Shown: piece by piece, positions 46,211-54,684 of the stretch
How positions within the stretch are numbered: the first letter of the stretch is position 1
Layout of the letters: the number at the start of each line of letters is the position of its first letter
Source: Sulfitobacter sp.
Lineage (GTDB): Bacteria; Pseudomonadota; Alphaproteobacteria; Rhodobacterales; Rhodobacteraceae
Assembly: GCA_029252045.1 (NCBI GenBank)
Contig: JAQXCD010000020.1
Coordinates: 1-64,000 of the forward strand
DNA length: 64,000 nucleotides
Direction: 5' to 3'
The notes under the pieces: generated by a model
The model's input: the letters and a program-made list of their open reading frames with translations, nothing else
What the model was told of the DNA's origin: nothing
Databases searched by the model: none
Made by a program: the position numbers and the translations under genes

Positions 46211-46720
46211 TCAACTCTCGCTGAGTGCTACTTTCATGTCTTTGACTTCATAGATCACTTCACCATCGGCTTCGACAATTCCGTCAGCCACACCCATTGT
46301 CAGGCGGCGGGTCTGGATCGCCTTGGTGAAATCAATTTTGTAGGTCAGCATCTTGCGGTCCGGACGGACCATACCCTTCAGCTTGACCTCCCCCACGCCC
46401 AGCGCATAACCGCGCCCTTTCCAGCCCCGCCAACCCAGATTAAATCCCGTCAGCTGCCACAAGCCGTCAAGACCAAGACACCCCGGCATGATCGGATTGC
46501 CTGGGAAATGGCAGTCAAAGAACCACAGATCAGGTGTGATATCGAACTCCGCCAGAATATGGCCTTTACCATGCGCCCCGCCATCAGCAGAAACTTCAGT
46601 GATCCGGTCCATCATTAGCATCGGTGGGGCGGGTAACTGAGCATTTCCCTCACCGAACAATTCGCCACGCGCACATTTCAGCAAGCCTTCTTTGTCGAAA
46701 CTGGTGGGGTACATTGTCAT
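46211..46720 (-). CDS. fabA: 3-hydroxydecanoyl-ACP dehydratase/isomerase
   Basis: Introduces the cis double bond in anaerobic-type unsaturated fatty acid synthesis. The 169-residue hot-dog protein has the active-site His and Asp in [28 protein letters not shown] and the [11 protein letters not shown] strand. ATG 46720 is placed by AGGAG eight bases upstream; the track start is 14 codons too long. It shares a control region with the divergent irr gene, a conserved alphaproteobacterial pairing, but is separated from fabB by two extra genes. Confidence 0.96.
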   Translation of the reverse strand: MTMYPTSFDKEGLLKCARGELFGEGNAQLPAPPMLMMDRITEVSADGGAHGKGHILAEFDITPDLWFFDCHFPGNPIMPGCLGLDGLWQLTGFNLGWRGWKGRGYALGVGEVKLKGMVRPDRKMLTYKIDFTKAIQTRRLTMGVADGIVEADGEVIYEVKDMKVALSES

Positions 46721-46843
46721 AATCACACTCCTGCGCGTCTTTGATTTTCCACAAACTAACACCGCGCCCAGCGGGCCTGCAAGGGGCGCTCCACCGCCGC
46801 GTCAACACATCCTGCGCAACAGGCAGGCACCCGCATAAACCGC

Positions 46844-46867
46844 ATTAGTATTTGTATTAGTATTTGT
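46844..46867. promoter_or_regulatory. tandem 12-base repeat between fabA and irr
   Basis: ATTAGTATTTGT occurs twice in direct tandem in the AT-rich core of the divergent control region, 60 to 83 bases before irr. Perfect copies and the position suggest an operator or promoter element for irr and/or fabA. It does not read as a standard ICE box. Confidence 0.5.
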
Positions 46868-46926
46868 AATTGAAAATCCTCCCTCTCCGCCCCTATATTA
46901 GGTCCAGTTCGAAGAGAGGCCCGCAC

Positions 46927-47346
46927 ATGTCAGACACCCAGCTGGAAACCGGAGCAAAATGGCTCGCTACAGCGGGGCTGCGCCCGACCCGCCAGCGCGT
47001 CACGCTGGCAACCTTGCTGGTCGGCGATGGCCAGCACCGGCATGTCACAGCAGAAAGCCTCTTTGACGCTGCCAAAGACGGCCCGGAGTCTGTTTCGCTG
47101 GCAACCGTCTACAATACCCTGCGCGCTTTTTGCGATGCAGGCCTGCTGCAAGAAGTCACCGTCGACGGCTCACGCAGCTATTTTGACACCAACACGCGTG
47201 ATCACCCGCACTTTTTCTGGGAGGATGAGGCCCGCCTCACCGACGCCCCCTCCGACCAGCTGGTAATTTCTCAACTGCCCGACGCGCCCGAAGGCGCCGA
47301 AATCGCCTCCGTAGATGTCGTCATCCGCCTCAGAAAGAAGCGCTAA
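46927..47346 (+). CDS. irr: iron response regulator Irr (Fur family)
   Basis: 139-residue Fur-family regulator that controls iron and heme genes in alphaproteobacteria. It contains LRPTRQRVTLATLLVGDGQHRHVTAESLF, SLATVYNTLRAFCDAGLLQEV (recognition helix) and the His-rich TRDHPHFFWEDEARL with the Irr-typical Phe-Phe in place of a Cys pair. The N-terminal Cys-Pro heme motif of Bradyrhizobium Irr is absent. Next to fabA as in many relatives. Its TAA overlaps the ATG of a dioxygenase gene by one base. Confidence 0.92.
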   Translation: MSDTQLETGAKWLATAGLRPTRQRVTLATLLVGDGQHRHVTAESLFDAAKDGPESVSLATVYNTLRAFCDAGLLQEVTVDGSRSYFDTNTRDHPHFFWEDEARLTDAPSDQLVISQLPDAPEGAEIASVDVVIRLRKKR

Positions 47347-48143
47347 TGCCCCACCCGCTCCTGACCCAATCCGACATCGACGCCTTCCAGCGCGACGGTG
47401 TTGTGATTATTCGTGGCCTTTTTGCGGATCATGTGGACACCCTGCGCGCAGGCGTCGAGCGAAACATGGCAGAGCCGGGCCCTTACGCCTCCAACAACGA
47501 CAAAGCAGGTGAAACGGGCCGCTTTTTCGATGATTACTGCAACTGGGAGCGCATTCCCGAATTTGCCGAAGTCATCAAAAACTCCCCCGCAGCCGAAGTG
47601 GCCGCCGATCTGATGTCCTCCAATACCGTGCAACTGTTCCACGATCATGTGCTGGTGAAAGAGCCGGGAACATCCATGCCCACGCCATGGCATCAGGACG
47701 GCCCTTACTATTTTGTCGAGGGCAAACAGACCGTCAGCTTCTGGTCGCCGCTGGACCCCGTAACCGATGCGACCCTGCGCTGCGTGGCAGGCTCGCACGG
47801 GTGGGAAAAACCGGTTCTGCCCACCCGCTGGGCCAAAGGCGACGCATTCTTTGATCCCGAACCCTATATGCCTGTTCCAGACCCCGACGCCGAGGGCATG
47901 GACATCCGCGAATGGCATATGGTGCCCGGTGATGCAGTGGCCTTCAACTACGGCACCCTGCACGGCGCCCGTGGCAACTCAGCCGCTGCACGCCGCCGCG
48001 CATTCTCGCTCCGCCTTCTGGGGGATGATGCCCGCTACACCCAACGCCCCGGCCCCACGTCCCCCCCCTTTCCGGGCCACGACATGCAGCAAGGCCAATG
48101 CCTGCGCAGCGACTGGTTCCCGACCCTCTACACACGCAGCTGA
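47346..48143 (+). CDS. phytanoyl-CoA dioxygenase (PhyH) family protein
   Basis: 265-residue Fe(II)/2-oxoglutarate-dependent dioxygenase. The metal-binding HxD is WHQDGPYYFVEG near residue 116, the distal His is in NYGTLHGARGNSA near 205, and an Arg for 2-oxoglutarate follows in RRRAFSLRLLGDDARY. Substrate unknown; the family hydroxylates small acids, lipids and secondary metabolites. Tight one-base overlap with irr means co-expression of an iron enzyme with the iron regulator. Confidence 0.92.
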   Translation: MPHPLLTQSDIDAFQRDGVVIIRGLFADHVDTLRAGVERNMAEPGPYASNNDKAGETGRFFDDYCNWERIPEFAEVIKNSPAAEVAADLMSSNTVQLFHDHVLVKEPGTSMPTPWHQDGPYYFVEGKQTVSFWSPLDPVTDATLRCVAGSHGWEKPVLPTRWAKGDAFFDPEPYMPVPDPDAEGMDIREWHMVPGDAVAFNYGTLHGARGNSAAARRRAFSLRLLGDDARYTQRPGPTSPPFPGHDMQQGQCLRSDWFPTLYTRS

Positions 48144-48149
48144 AACAAA

Positions 48150-48178
48150 AACGCCGCCCGCAACAAACGGACGGCGTT
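48150..48178 (+). terminator. terminator after the PhyH gene
   Basis: AACGCCGCCCG and CGGACGGCGTT pair over 11 bases with one C-A mismatch and a seven-base loop, followed by the T-rich CTATCTTTCTT. It lies seven bases after the dioxygenase stop, ending the irr-phyH unit. Confidence 0.75.
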
Positions 48179-48209
48179 CTATCTTTCTTGGCCGTAAATC
48201 CTCCGGGGG

Positions 48210-48231
48210 GCCTTTGCCAATTGGCAAAGGC
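48210..48231. repeat. perfect 22-base palindrome
   Basis: GCCTTTGCCAATTGGCAAAGGC is its own reverse complement with no loop and is flanked by GGGGGG and by GGGGCAGAGCCCC, a second short dyad. It lies between the PhyH terminator and the convergent FKBP gene. It looks like a dispersed intergenic palindrome or a protein binding site rather than a terminator. Confidence 0.75.
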
Positions 48232-48261
48232 GGGGCAGAGCCCCTCCCCCGTTTCAAACCT

Positions 48262-48696
48262 TTATGCCGCGTCGATCTTCATCAGCTCGATATCAAACTG
48301 CAAATCCTTGCCCGCCAACGGGTGGTTCGCATCCAGCGTCACTGTCGCTTCGTCCACAGCAACTACAGTCACCGGCATTGCCTGCCCGTCAGGGGTCTGC
48401 ATTTGCAACTGGATACCAACCTCCAGCGGGATTTCCGCGGGGATGCCCTCACGCGGGACAGCCTGACGCATTTCAGGGTTCAGCTGGCCGTATGCATCAT
48501 CGGCGGCAATCTTGACGATCTTCTTGTCGCCAACCTTCATGCCGGGGATCGCAACATCCAGGCCGGGAATGATCTGGCCCGAGCCAACTTCGAACTGCAA
48601 AGGGTCACGCCCTTCGGAGCTGTCGAAAGTGGTGCCATCCAGCAATGTGCCAGTATAGTGCAAATGTACGGTGTCGCCTGCCTTAACTTCGGCCAT
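48262..48696 (-). CDS. FKBP-type peptidyl-prolyl isomerase, SlyD-like
   Basis: 144-residue prolyl isomerase and chaperone. It begins AEVKAGDTVHLHYTGTLLDGTTFDSSEG, then PLQFEVGSGQIIPGLDVAIPGMKVG, the FKBP core, with an insert-in-flap domain (residues 70-125) as in SlyD/SlpA. The His-rich metal tail of E. coli SlyD is missing. Cytoplasmic. It is flanked by converging and diverging plus-strand genes and is probably a single-gene unit. Confidence 0.93.
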   Translation of the reverse strand: MAEVKAGDTVHLHYTGTLLDGTTFDSSEGRDPLQFEVGSGQIIPGLDVAIPGMKVGDKKIVKIAADDAYGQLNPEMRQAVPREGIPAEIPLEVGIQLQMQTPDGQAMPVTVVAVDEATVTLDANHPLAGKDLQFDIELMKIDAA

Positions 48697-48875
48697 ATGT
48701 CGTCTCCAGTTTGTCTAGGGAATTGGGGGCGGAGGCCGCGTATCTGCGCAGGTGCTCCGAAAGATGGCCACGTTCTTTCAAGCCCTGCACAAAACCACAA
48801 CCCCTTTTCGCCCTTTTCCACCTGCCCGCCCCGTGCCACTGTGCAGCGCGTAACCCCCAGCCCCGCGGAGCCCCC

Positions 48876-49562
48876 ATGCCCATCACCACCTGTATCTTTG
48901 ACGCTTACGGCACTCTGTTCGATGTGGCCGCCGCCGCACGCCAAGCTGCAAGCGAGCCGGAATTTGCTGCGATCAAGAACGATTGGCAGCAACTGGCAGA
49001 GCATTGGCGGCAAAAGCAGCTCAATTACAGCTGGCTGCGCGCCATCACTTCGGCGCACTGCGACTTCTGGCAGGTCACACAGGAAGGGCTGGACTGGGCC
49101 CTGGAGAAAACCGGACATGACGGCGACAATGCCCTGCGCGAACGCCTGCTGGCACTCTATTGGGAGCTGGGCGCCTATCCTGAGGTTCCTGCAATACTGC
49201 AAACCCTGAAAGCGGCGGGGTTGAATACGGGCATCCTCTCCAACGGCTCTCCGGCCATGCTGCGCGGTGCGGTCGACAGTGCAGGTATCGACGGGGTGCT
49301 GGACGCGCTTTTGTCGGTGGAAAGCGTGGGCATCTTCAAACCTGATGCACGCGTCTATGACATGGTCCGCTCCGAATTCGGCTGCTCGAAAAAGGAAGTT
49401 CTTTTCGTCTCCTCCAACGGCTGGGATGCGGGGGCCGCCACAGGTTACGGCTTTACCACCGCATGGGTGAACCGCGCGGGCGAGCCGATGGACCGGCTAC
49501 CATGGAAGCCGGCCCATACGCTCAGAGACCTCACAGGCATTCCAGAACTGGCGGGCATCTGA
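48876..49562 (+). CDS. haloacid dehalogenase type II
   Basis: 228-residue HAD-superfamily enzyme that hydrolyses L-2-haloacids in its best-known members. The nucleophile Asp is in TCIFDAYGTLFDVA at residue 8, the Ser/Asn motif is GILSNGSPAML near 120, Lys follows in GIFKPDARVYDMV, and VLFVSSNGWDAGAATGYGF is the final motif. ATG 48876 replaces the longer track start. First in a run of overlapping plus-strand genes; its stop shares a base with the next ATG. Substrate not proven, but the SNGWD motif is the type II dehalogenase form. Confidence 0.88.
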   Translation: MPITTCIFDAYGTLFDVAAAARQAASEPEFAAIKNDWQQLAEHWRQKQLNYSWLRAITSAHCDFWQVTQEGLDWALEKTGHDGDNALRERLLALYWELGAYPEVPAILQTLKAAGLNTGILSNGSPAMLRGAVDSAGIDGVLDALLSVESVGIFKPDARVYDMVRSEFGCSKKEVLFVSSNGWDAGAATGYGFTTAWVNRAGEPMDRLPWKPAHTLRDLTGIPELAGI

Positions 49563-50386
49563 TGGCATATTTCACCACCTCCGACGGGCTCAAACTCTAC
49601 TATACAGACGAAGGCGCAGGCCTGCCGATCCTGTGTCTTGCCGGCCTCACCCGCACCACGGCGGATTTTGACTATGTAACTCCGCATCTGACGGGCCATC
49701 GCCTGATCAAGCTGGATTACCGGGGCCGCGGCCAATCTGATTTCGACCCCGACTGGTCCCACTACAGCCTGCCCGTTGAATGCCGTGACATCATCGAATT
49801 GCTGGACCATCTGGAGCTGGAAAAGGTCGCCATCCTTGGCACCTCGCGCGGCGGGCTGAACGCCATGGGTCTGGCACGCGGCGCAAAACACCGCCTGCTG
49901 GGGGTGGCGCTGAATGATGTGGGGCCGGTGATAGACCCCAAAGGCATCGAGACCATCAAGGATTACATCGGCCGCAACCCTGCCGCCAAGACCTACGAAG
50001 ACGTAGCCGCCGCCATGGCACGCGCCTTTCCAGAATTCTCCAATGTGCCCGAAGGCCGCTGGCTGGAGGAAGCGCGCAAGCATTACACCAAAACGCCGGA
50101 CGGTTTGCAGATCACCTATGACAAACACCTGCGCGATGCCGTTCTAGCGGCAGGCGAGCAGATGATGCCGGACCTGTGGCCCTTCTTTGACGCCATCGAA
50201 GGGCTACCGCTGGCATTGATCTGGGGGGTAAACTCCAACCTGTTGACTGCCGACACCGTGGACAAAATGAAAAAGCGCCGCCCCGATATGATCCTCGCCC
50301 GCGTGCCGGACCGGGGGCACATCCCGTTTCTGGATGAGGCAGAGGCGGTTGCGGCCCTGCACAAATGGATCGGAGAGATGCAATGA
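49562..50386 (+). CDS. alpha/beta hydrolase
   Basis: 274-residue serine hydrolase with the nucleophile elbow GTSRGGLNAMG near residue 97, oxyanion strand LPILCLAGLTRTTADF and a catalytic His in RVPDRGHIPFLDE near residue 255. Substrate unknown; the group includes ester and lactone hydrolases. One-base overlap with the dehalogenase gene upstream and ATGA overlap with the dehydratase gene downstream show co-translation. Confidence 0.9.
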   Translation: MAYFTTSDGLKLYYTDEGAGLPILCLAGLTRTTADFDYVTPHLTGHRLIKLDYRGRGQSDFDPDWSHYSLPVECRDIIELLDHLELEKVAILGTSRGGLNAMGLARGAKHRLLGVALNDVGPVIDPKGIETIKDYIGRNPAAKTYEDVAAAMARAFPEFSNVPEGRWLEEARKHYTKTPDGLQITYDKHLRDAVLAAGEQMMPDLWPFFDAIEGLPLALIWGVNSNLLTADTVDKMKKRRPDMILARVPDRGHIPFLDEAEAVAALHKWIGEMQ

Positions 50387-51351
50387 ACATCGACATGATC
50401 CGTGCCGCCGCCACCCGCATCGAGGGGCATGCGCGGCGCACACCACTGCTCAGCTCCCCTTTTCTGGACGCGATCGCAGGCCGCCGCGTCTGGATCAAGC
50501 CGGAGTGCTTACAGCACACGGGCAGCTTCAAATTTCGCGGTGGGTATAGTGCCCTCAGCGCGCTTGCGCCCGATGTGCGCGCCAAAGGTGTGATCGCCTT
50601 CTCCTCCGGCAACCATGCGCAGGGTGTGGCCCTGGCCGCTGCCATGCACGGCACATCTTCGGTCATCGTGATGCCATCCGAGGCGCCACAGCTGAAAATC
50701 GAAAACACCCGCGCCCTTGGTGCCGAGGTTGTTCTATATGACCGCGCAACGGAATCGCGCGACGAAATAGGCGACCGCCTGAGCGCCGAGCGTGGCCTGA
50801 CCCTGATCAAACCCTACGACGAACCGCAAGTAATAGCCGGCCAAGGCACCTGCGGGCTGGAGATTGCCCAAGACGCCAACGCGCTGGGGATCAAGAACGC
50901 TGATGTGCTTGTCTGTTGTGGCGGTGGCGGCCTAACCGCCGGAGTAGCACTCGCGCTTGAGGCCGACGCCCCCACCCTGCGCGCGCGCCCCGCAGAGCCA
51001 CAAGGCTTTGACGATGTGGCGCGTTCGCTGGCTTCCGGCACGATAAAGCGGAACGCGGCCCTGTCAGGCAACATCTGCGATGCGATCATTACCCCGCAAC
51101 CGGGAGATCTGACCTTCCCGATTATGCAGCGTCTGTGCGGATCAGGCCTTGCCGTCTCAGAGCAAGAAGTCTTACGCGCCATGGCACATGCGTTCCTGCG
51201 GCTCAAGATCGTGGCCGAACCGGGTGGGGCGGCAGCGCTGGCTGCGGCCCTGTTCCACGGCGACGAGATTGAAGGCGATGATGTGATTGTCACCGTATCT
51301 GGCGGCAACGTAGACCCCGCCATGTTTGCCCGCGCGCTGGAGACCCTATGA
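50383..51351 (+). CDS. PLP-dependent threonine/serine dehydratase
   Basis: 322-residue fold-type II enzyme that deaminates Thr or Ser, or racemises Ser. The PLP Lys is in TGSFKFRGGYSAL near residue 52, the phosphate-binding loop is CCGGGGLTAG near 183, and SSGNHAQGVALAA is the family Asn loop. There is no C-terminal ACT domain, so it is the catabolic, non-feedback type. A short region after GVALALEADAP is compressed relative to relatives. Coupled by ATGA overlaps on both sides. Confidence 0.92.
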   Translation: MNIDMIRAAATRIEGHARRTPLLSSPFLDAIAGRRVWIKPECLQHTGSFKFRGGYSALSALAPDVRAKGVIAFSSGNHAQGVALAAAMHGTSSVIVMPSEAPQLKIENTRALGAEVVLYDRATESRDEIGDRLSAERGLTLIKPYDEPQVIAGQGTCGLEIAQDANALGIKNADVLVCCGGGGLTAGVALALEADAPTLRARPAEPQGFDDVARSLASGTIKRNAALSGNICDAIITPQPGDLTFPIMQRLCGSGLAVSEQEVLRAMAHAFLRLKIVAEPGGAAALAAALFHGDEIEGDDVIVTVSGGNVDPAMFARALETL

Positions 51352-52541
51352 CCAACTTCACCATCGCCAGTTTCAACGTCAAAAACCTGATCGGCGCAGA
51401 TCAGGAGTACTACCAATTCCAGTCCTACACCCCTGAGGAATACGCATGGAAACGGGACTGGCTGGCGGACCAGATGGTGACGCTGGACGCGGATGTCATA
51501 GGCTTTCAGGAGGTCTTTGACGAAGCCGCGCTGAGCGATGTGATCACGCTGGCAGATGCACATGGCGCCGAGCAGAACGACTTCTCCCTGCCCGACGCCG
51601 CCAAACGCTACCGCAAGCGCCCGATTTTCGACAAGCTGGCCTATGGCAGCTACCGCGAAGCCGAGATTGCCTTTGCGCCCAACTTGCATGACGGCGAAGC
51701 GGGTCACCGCCGCCCCGGCGTGGCCATTGTATCCCGCCTGGGGTTTGTGGGTGAGCCTGAAATCATTCAGGATCTGGGCCAGCCGCTGGACATTCCCTTT
51801 TCTGATGGTGGTGAAGACACCGGATTTTTCCGCATCAGCCAGTTGAGCCGCCCGATCCTCAAGGTGCGCATCCCTGTCGGCGGCCAAGTGATCACCGTCT
51901 TCAACTGCCATCTGAAATCCAAACTGGGTGAATTCATCCGCCCCGCAGCGGGCGGCCACGCGCCAGAGCAAGACCTCACACAATATGATCCAGTAGGCCG
52001 CGCCTTGGGCTCTGCCCGTGCCGCCATGCGCCGGATGGCCGAGGCATGGGTCCTGCGCGGCGCGATTGTACAGGAATTGAACGCAGGTAATCCCGTCATT
52101 GTGTTGGGAGATTTCAACGATTCCGAGGATGCCGTCAGCTCCGAGATCATCAGTGGCGAACACCCGTTCAAGAACTACCAATGGATGTTGCGGCATGACG
52201 CAGAGCATCGCGGCGACCGCTATTCCGAAGCTGATGCCATACAAATCACCGAAGACATCGAGGCCGTGCGCCTGCACGCCGCAGAAAAGCTGTTTGTACG
52301 CAAATCATTGCGCGACATGGTGTTCACCTCGGCCTTTGGTGGCGTTTACGAGAGTATTGACCAGATTTACCTTTCCCGTCACTTCCTGCCCGAATATGCA
52401 GACAACATCGGCGAGATGAGCTATTTCAGCGTTCTGAACGACCATCTGACCGATGGCAGCCACCCCGAAGCGCCCTATAACAAGCTGGCCTCGGATCATG
52501 GGCAGATCATGGCGCATATCACACTCAAAGGAGAGGCATGA
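51348..52541 (+). CDS. endonuclease/exonuclease/phosphatase-fold protein
   Basis: 397-residue EEP-superfamily protein. It opens ASFNVKNLIGADQEYYQFQSYT, with the metal Glu in DADVIGFQEVFDE near residue 50, VFNCHLKSKLGEF near 187, the DNxND-like VILGDFNDSEDAV near 252, and a final SDHGQIMAHI His. No signal peptide. The EEP fold includes DNases, RNases and lipid phosphatases, so substrate is unknown. It sits between a dehydratase and pcaD, coupled by ATGA overlaps. Confidence 0.85.
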   Translation: MTNFTIASFNVKNLIGADQEYYQFQSYTPEEYAWKRDWLADQMVTLDADVIGFQEVFDEAALSDVITLADAHGAEQNDFSLPDAAKRYRKRPIFDKLAYGSYREAEIAFAPNLHDGEAGHRRPGVAIVSRLGFVGEPEIIQDLGQPLDIPFSDGGEDTGFFRISQLSRPILKVRIPVGGQVITVFNCHLKSKLGEFIRPAAGGHAPEQDLTQYDPVGRALGSARAAMRRMAEAWVLRGAIVQELNAGNPVIVLGDFNDSEDAVSSEIISGEHPFKNYQWMLRHDAEHRGDRYSEADAIQITEDIEAVRLHAAEKLFVRKSLRDMVFTSAFGGVYESIDQIYLSRHFLPEYADNIGEMSYFSVLNDHLTDGSHPEAPYNKLASDHGQIMAHITLKGEA

Positions 52542-53329
52542 TGCAGATTTTTGATACAGGCGACGTGCGCATTCACTACCGCGTAGACGGCCCTGCCGAC
52601 GGCGCACCGGTTGTTTTTGCAAACTCGCTGGGCACTGACTTGCGCCTGTGGGACCCGATCCTCCCGCTACTGCCGAAAGGCTTGCGGATCATCCGCTGGG
52701 ACAAGCGCGGGCACGGCCTGTCGAGCGTCCCCAGCGGGCCCTATAAAATGGGCGCGCTGATCAGTGATTGCGAGCGGCTGCTGGATCATCTGGAGGTGAA
52801 AGACTGCGCGTTTGTGGGCCTGAGCATTGGCGGCATGATTGCACAGGGGCTGGCGGTGAAACGGCTGGACCTGATCCGCTCTATGGTCCTCAGCAACACT
52901 GCCGCGAAAATCGGTAACCCCGCGCTGTGGGATGACCGTATCGCCGCAGTGTACGCAGGCGGGATCGAGAGCCTTGCCGATGCGGTGATGGAGCGCTGGT
53001 TCTCTGCTGATTTCCGCGCCAAGCCCGAGCTGGAGCTGTGGCGCAATATGCTGGTGCAACAGGCGAATGACGGTTATGCCGGCTGCTCTGCCGCGATTTC
53101 CGGCACCGATTTCTACACACCGACCTCCGGTTTGCGTCTGCCCTGTCTGGGCATCGCCGGCACCGAAGACGGATCAACCCCGCCCGATCTGGTGCGCGAA
53201 ACGACAGACCTGATCCCCGGATCGAAATTCCACCTCATCCGCCGTGCAGGCCATTTGCCCTGTGTCGAGCAGCCAGAGGAATACGCACGCGTTCTGACCG
53301 AATTCCTGCACAGCACCGGCCACATCTAA
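52538..53329 (+). CDS. pcaD: 3-oxoadipate enol-lactonase
   Basis: 263-residue alpha/beta hydrolase of the beta-ketoadipate pathway, opening the enol-lactone ring to 3-oxoadipate. It has VFANSLGTDLRLWDPIL at the N-terminus, nucleophile FVGLSIGGMIAQGLAV near residue 94, GTEDGSTPPDL (Asp) and HLIRRAGHLPCVEQPEEY (His). These are close to PcaD rather than to general hydrolases. Start ATG 52538 (tandem ATG) overlaps the EEP gene. pcaB follows after 25 bases, confirming the pathway. Confidence 0.92.
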   Translation: MMQIFDTGDVRIHYRVDGPADGAPVVFANSLGTDLRLWDPILPLLPKGLRIIRWDKRGHGLSSVPSGPYKMGALISDCERLLDHLEVKDCAFVGLSIGGMIAQGLAVKRLDLIRSMVLSNTAAKIGNPALWDDRIAAVYAGGIESLADAVMERWFSADFRAKPELELWRNMLVQQANDGYAGCSAAISGTDFYTPTSGLRLPCLGIAGTEDGSTPPDLVRETTDLIPGSKFHLIRRAGHLPCVEQPEEYARVLTEFLHSTGHI

Positions 53330-53354
53330 CCCGCGACCCCGACAGGACCCCCCC

Positions 53355-54680
53355 ATGACCGCATCCGTTTTTGACAGCCCGCTCTACGCACATCTGTTTC
53401 CCACCGGCGAGGCAGGCAGGCTGTTTTCCGACACAGCCTCCATCCGCGCAATGCTGCTGGTCGAGGGGGCCTTGGCCAAGGCCCAAGGTGCGCAAGGCAT
53501 CATCCCCGAGCTGAGCGCAAAGGCCATCCAGCGCGCCACAATGGAAATCCAGATTGATCCGGGTGCCATTGCACGCGCCACGGGTGAAAACGGGGTGAGT
53601 GTGCCGGGCCTTGTCGCCGCCTTCCGCGGCGAGATGAACGCGCCGGAGCATGCGCAATTTGTCCACTGGGGCGCGACATCGCAAGACATCATCGACACAG
53701 GCCTGATGCTCCGCTTGCGCCAGTTGCTGCTATTGGCCGAGGCCGATTTGCGCATCGTGATCGCCGCACTGGCCGGCCAAGCCGAAACCCACGCTGCAAC
53801 CCCGATGGCTGGCCGCACTTATGGCCAGCAGGCCACACCCACCAGCTGGGGGGCTGTGGTGGCGGATTGGGGCCATGCCCTTTGCGATCTGCTGGAGGCT
53901 CTTCCGGCCCTGCGGGCGTCATCGCTGCTTGTGTCGCTCTCCGGCGCGGCGGGCACCTCCTCTGCGCTGGGACCGGACGCAGCCGCAACCCGCGCCGCCC
54001 TTGCCGAGGGCTTGGGTCTGCACGACCCCGCGCGCAGCTGGCATGTGGACCGTGGCCCGGTCCTGCGGATTGCGGACTGGCTGGCACAGCTGACATCTGT
54101 GCTTGCACGGATGGGGGCCACTCTGGTCGCGCTGACCGGAAGCGAGCTGGGCGAGATCACGCTGGGCGTGGCCGGTGCCTCCTCAACCATGCCGCAAAAA
54201 CAAAATCCGGTGGGGCCATCCGCCTTGCAAGCCTTGGGGCATCAAGCCACGGGCCTGCGCGCAGCCCTTGCCCCCGCTACCCAGCACCTGCACCAGCGCG
54301 ACGGGGCAGCTTGGTTTGCCGAGTGGATGGTCCTGCCCCAAATCGCCCTTGGCGCGGCTTGCGCCTTGCAGCACGCAAAATCCCTCGCGACCGGCATGAC
54401 TCCAAACACGGACCGCATGGCACAGACCCTTGGCGGTGGCTTGGGTCTAATCCACGCCGAAGCGCTCAGCTTTGCGCTGGCGGGCAAAATGCATCGCCCC
54501 GCCGCACAGGCCGAGACCAAAGCCCTCTGCCGTACGGCGCAGGAAACAGCGACAGAACTGGAAGTACTGGCACGCACAGCCCACCCCGATTTACCCGACG
54601 GCCTGTTTGATGCAGCCCAATCTCTTGGCCTTGCACCAGCAGAAGCGCGGGCCTTTGCCACACGCGCGCAGGCACTGTAG
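53355..54680 (+). CDS. pcaB: 3-carboxy-cis,cis-muconate cycloisomerase
   Basis: Fumarase/aspartase-superfamily enzyme, 441 residues, converting carboxymuconate to the gamma-lactone in protocatechuate catabolism. Visible blocks are VHWGATSQDIIDTGLML near residue 100, MAGRTYGQQATPTSWG near 153, and the superfamily signature GASSTMPQKQNPVGPSAL near 275. The C-terminal third is Ala-rich with recognisable helices. pcaG, pcaH and pcaC are not in this window, so ring cleavage must be encoded elsewhere. Confidence 0.94.
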   Translation: MTASVFDSPLYAHLFPTGEAGRLFSDTASIRAMLLVEGALAKAQGAQGIIPELSAKAIQRATMEIQIDPGAIARATGENGVSVPGLVAAFRGEMNAPEHAQFVHWGATSQDIIDTGLMLRLRQLLLLAEADLRIVIAALAGQAETHAATPMAGRTYGQQATPTSWGAVVADWGHALCDLLEALPALRASSLLVSLSGAAGTSSALGPDAAATRAALAEGLGLHDPARSWHVDRGPVLRIADWLAQLTSVLARMGATLVALTGSELGEITLGVAGASSTMPQKQNPVGPSALQALGHQATGLRAALAPATQHLHQRDGAAWFAEWMVLPQIALGAACALQHAKSLATGMTPNTDRMAQTLGGGLGLIHAEALSFALAGKMHRPAAQAETKALCRTAQETATELEVLARTAHPDLPDGLFDAAQSLGLAPAEARAFATRAQAL

Positions 54681-54684
54681 TCCT

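Noticed and set aside
48210-48231. 22-base palindrome as a terminator
   Set aside because: No loop, no following T run, and a normal terminator already stands 30 bases upstream; kept only as a repeat.
47767-49209. 480-codon plus-strand ORF
   Set aside because: Alternate frame of the PhyH gene, then antisense to the FKBP gene and out of frame with the dehalogenase; composition typical of shadows.
48876-49562. Haloacid dehalogenase gene as part of the rdhA pathway
   Set aside because: It lies 25 kb from rdhA, and HAD type II enzymes act on aliphatic 2-haloacids; a shared pathway cannot be supported from sequence.
50814-52277. 487-codon minus-strand ORF
   Set aside because: Antisense of the dehydratase and EEP-fold genes, which have intact motifs and ATGA coupling.
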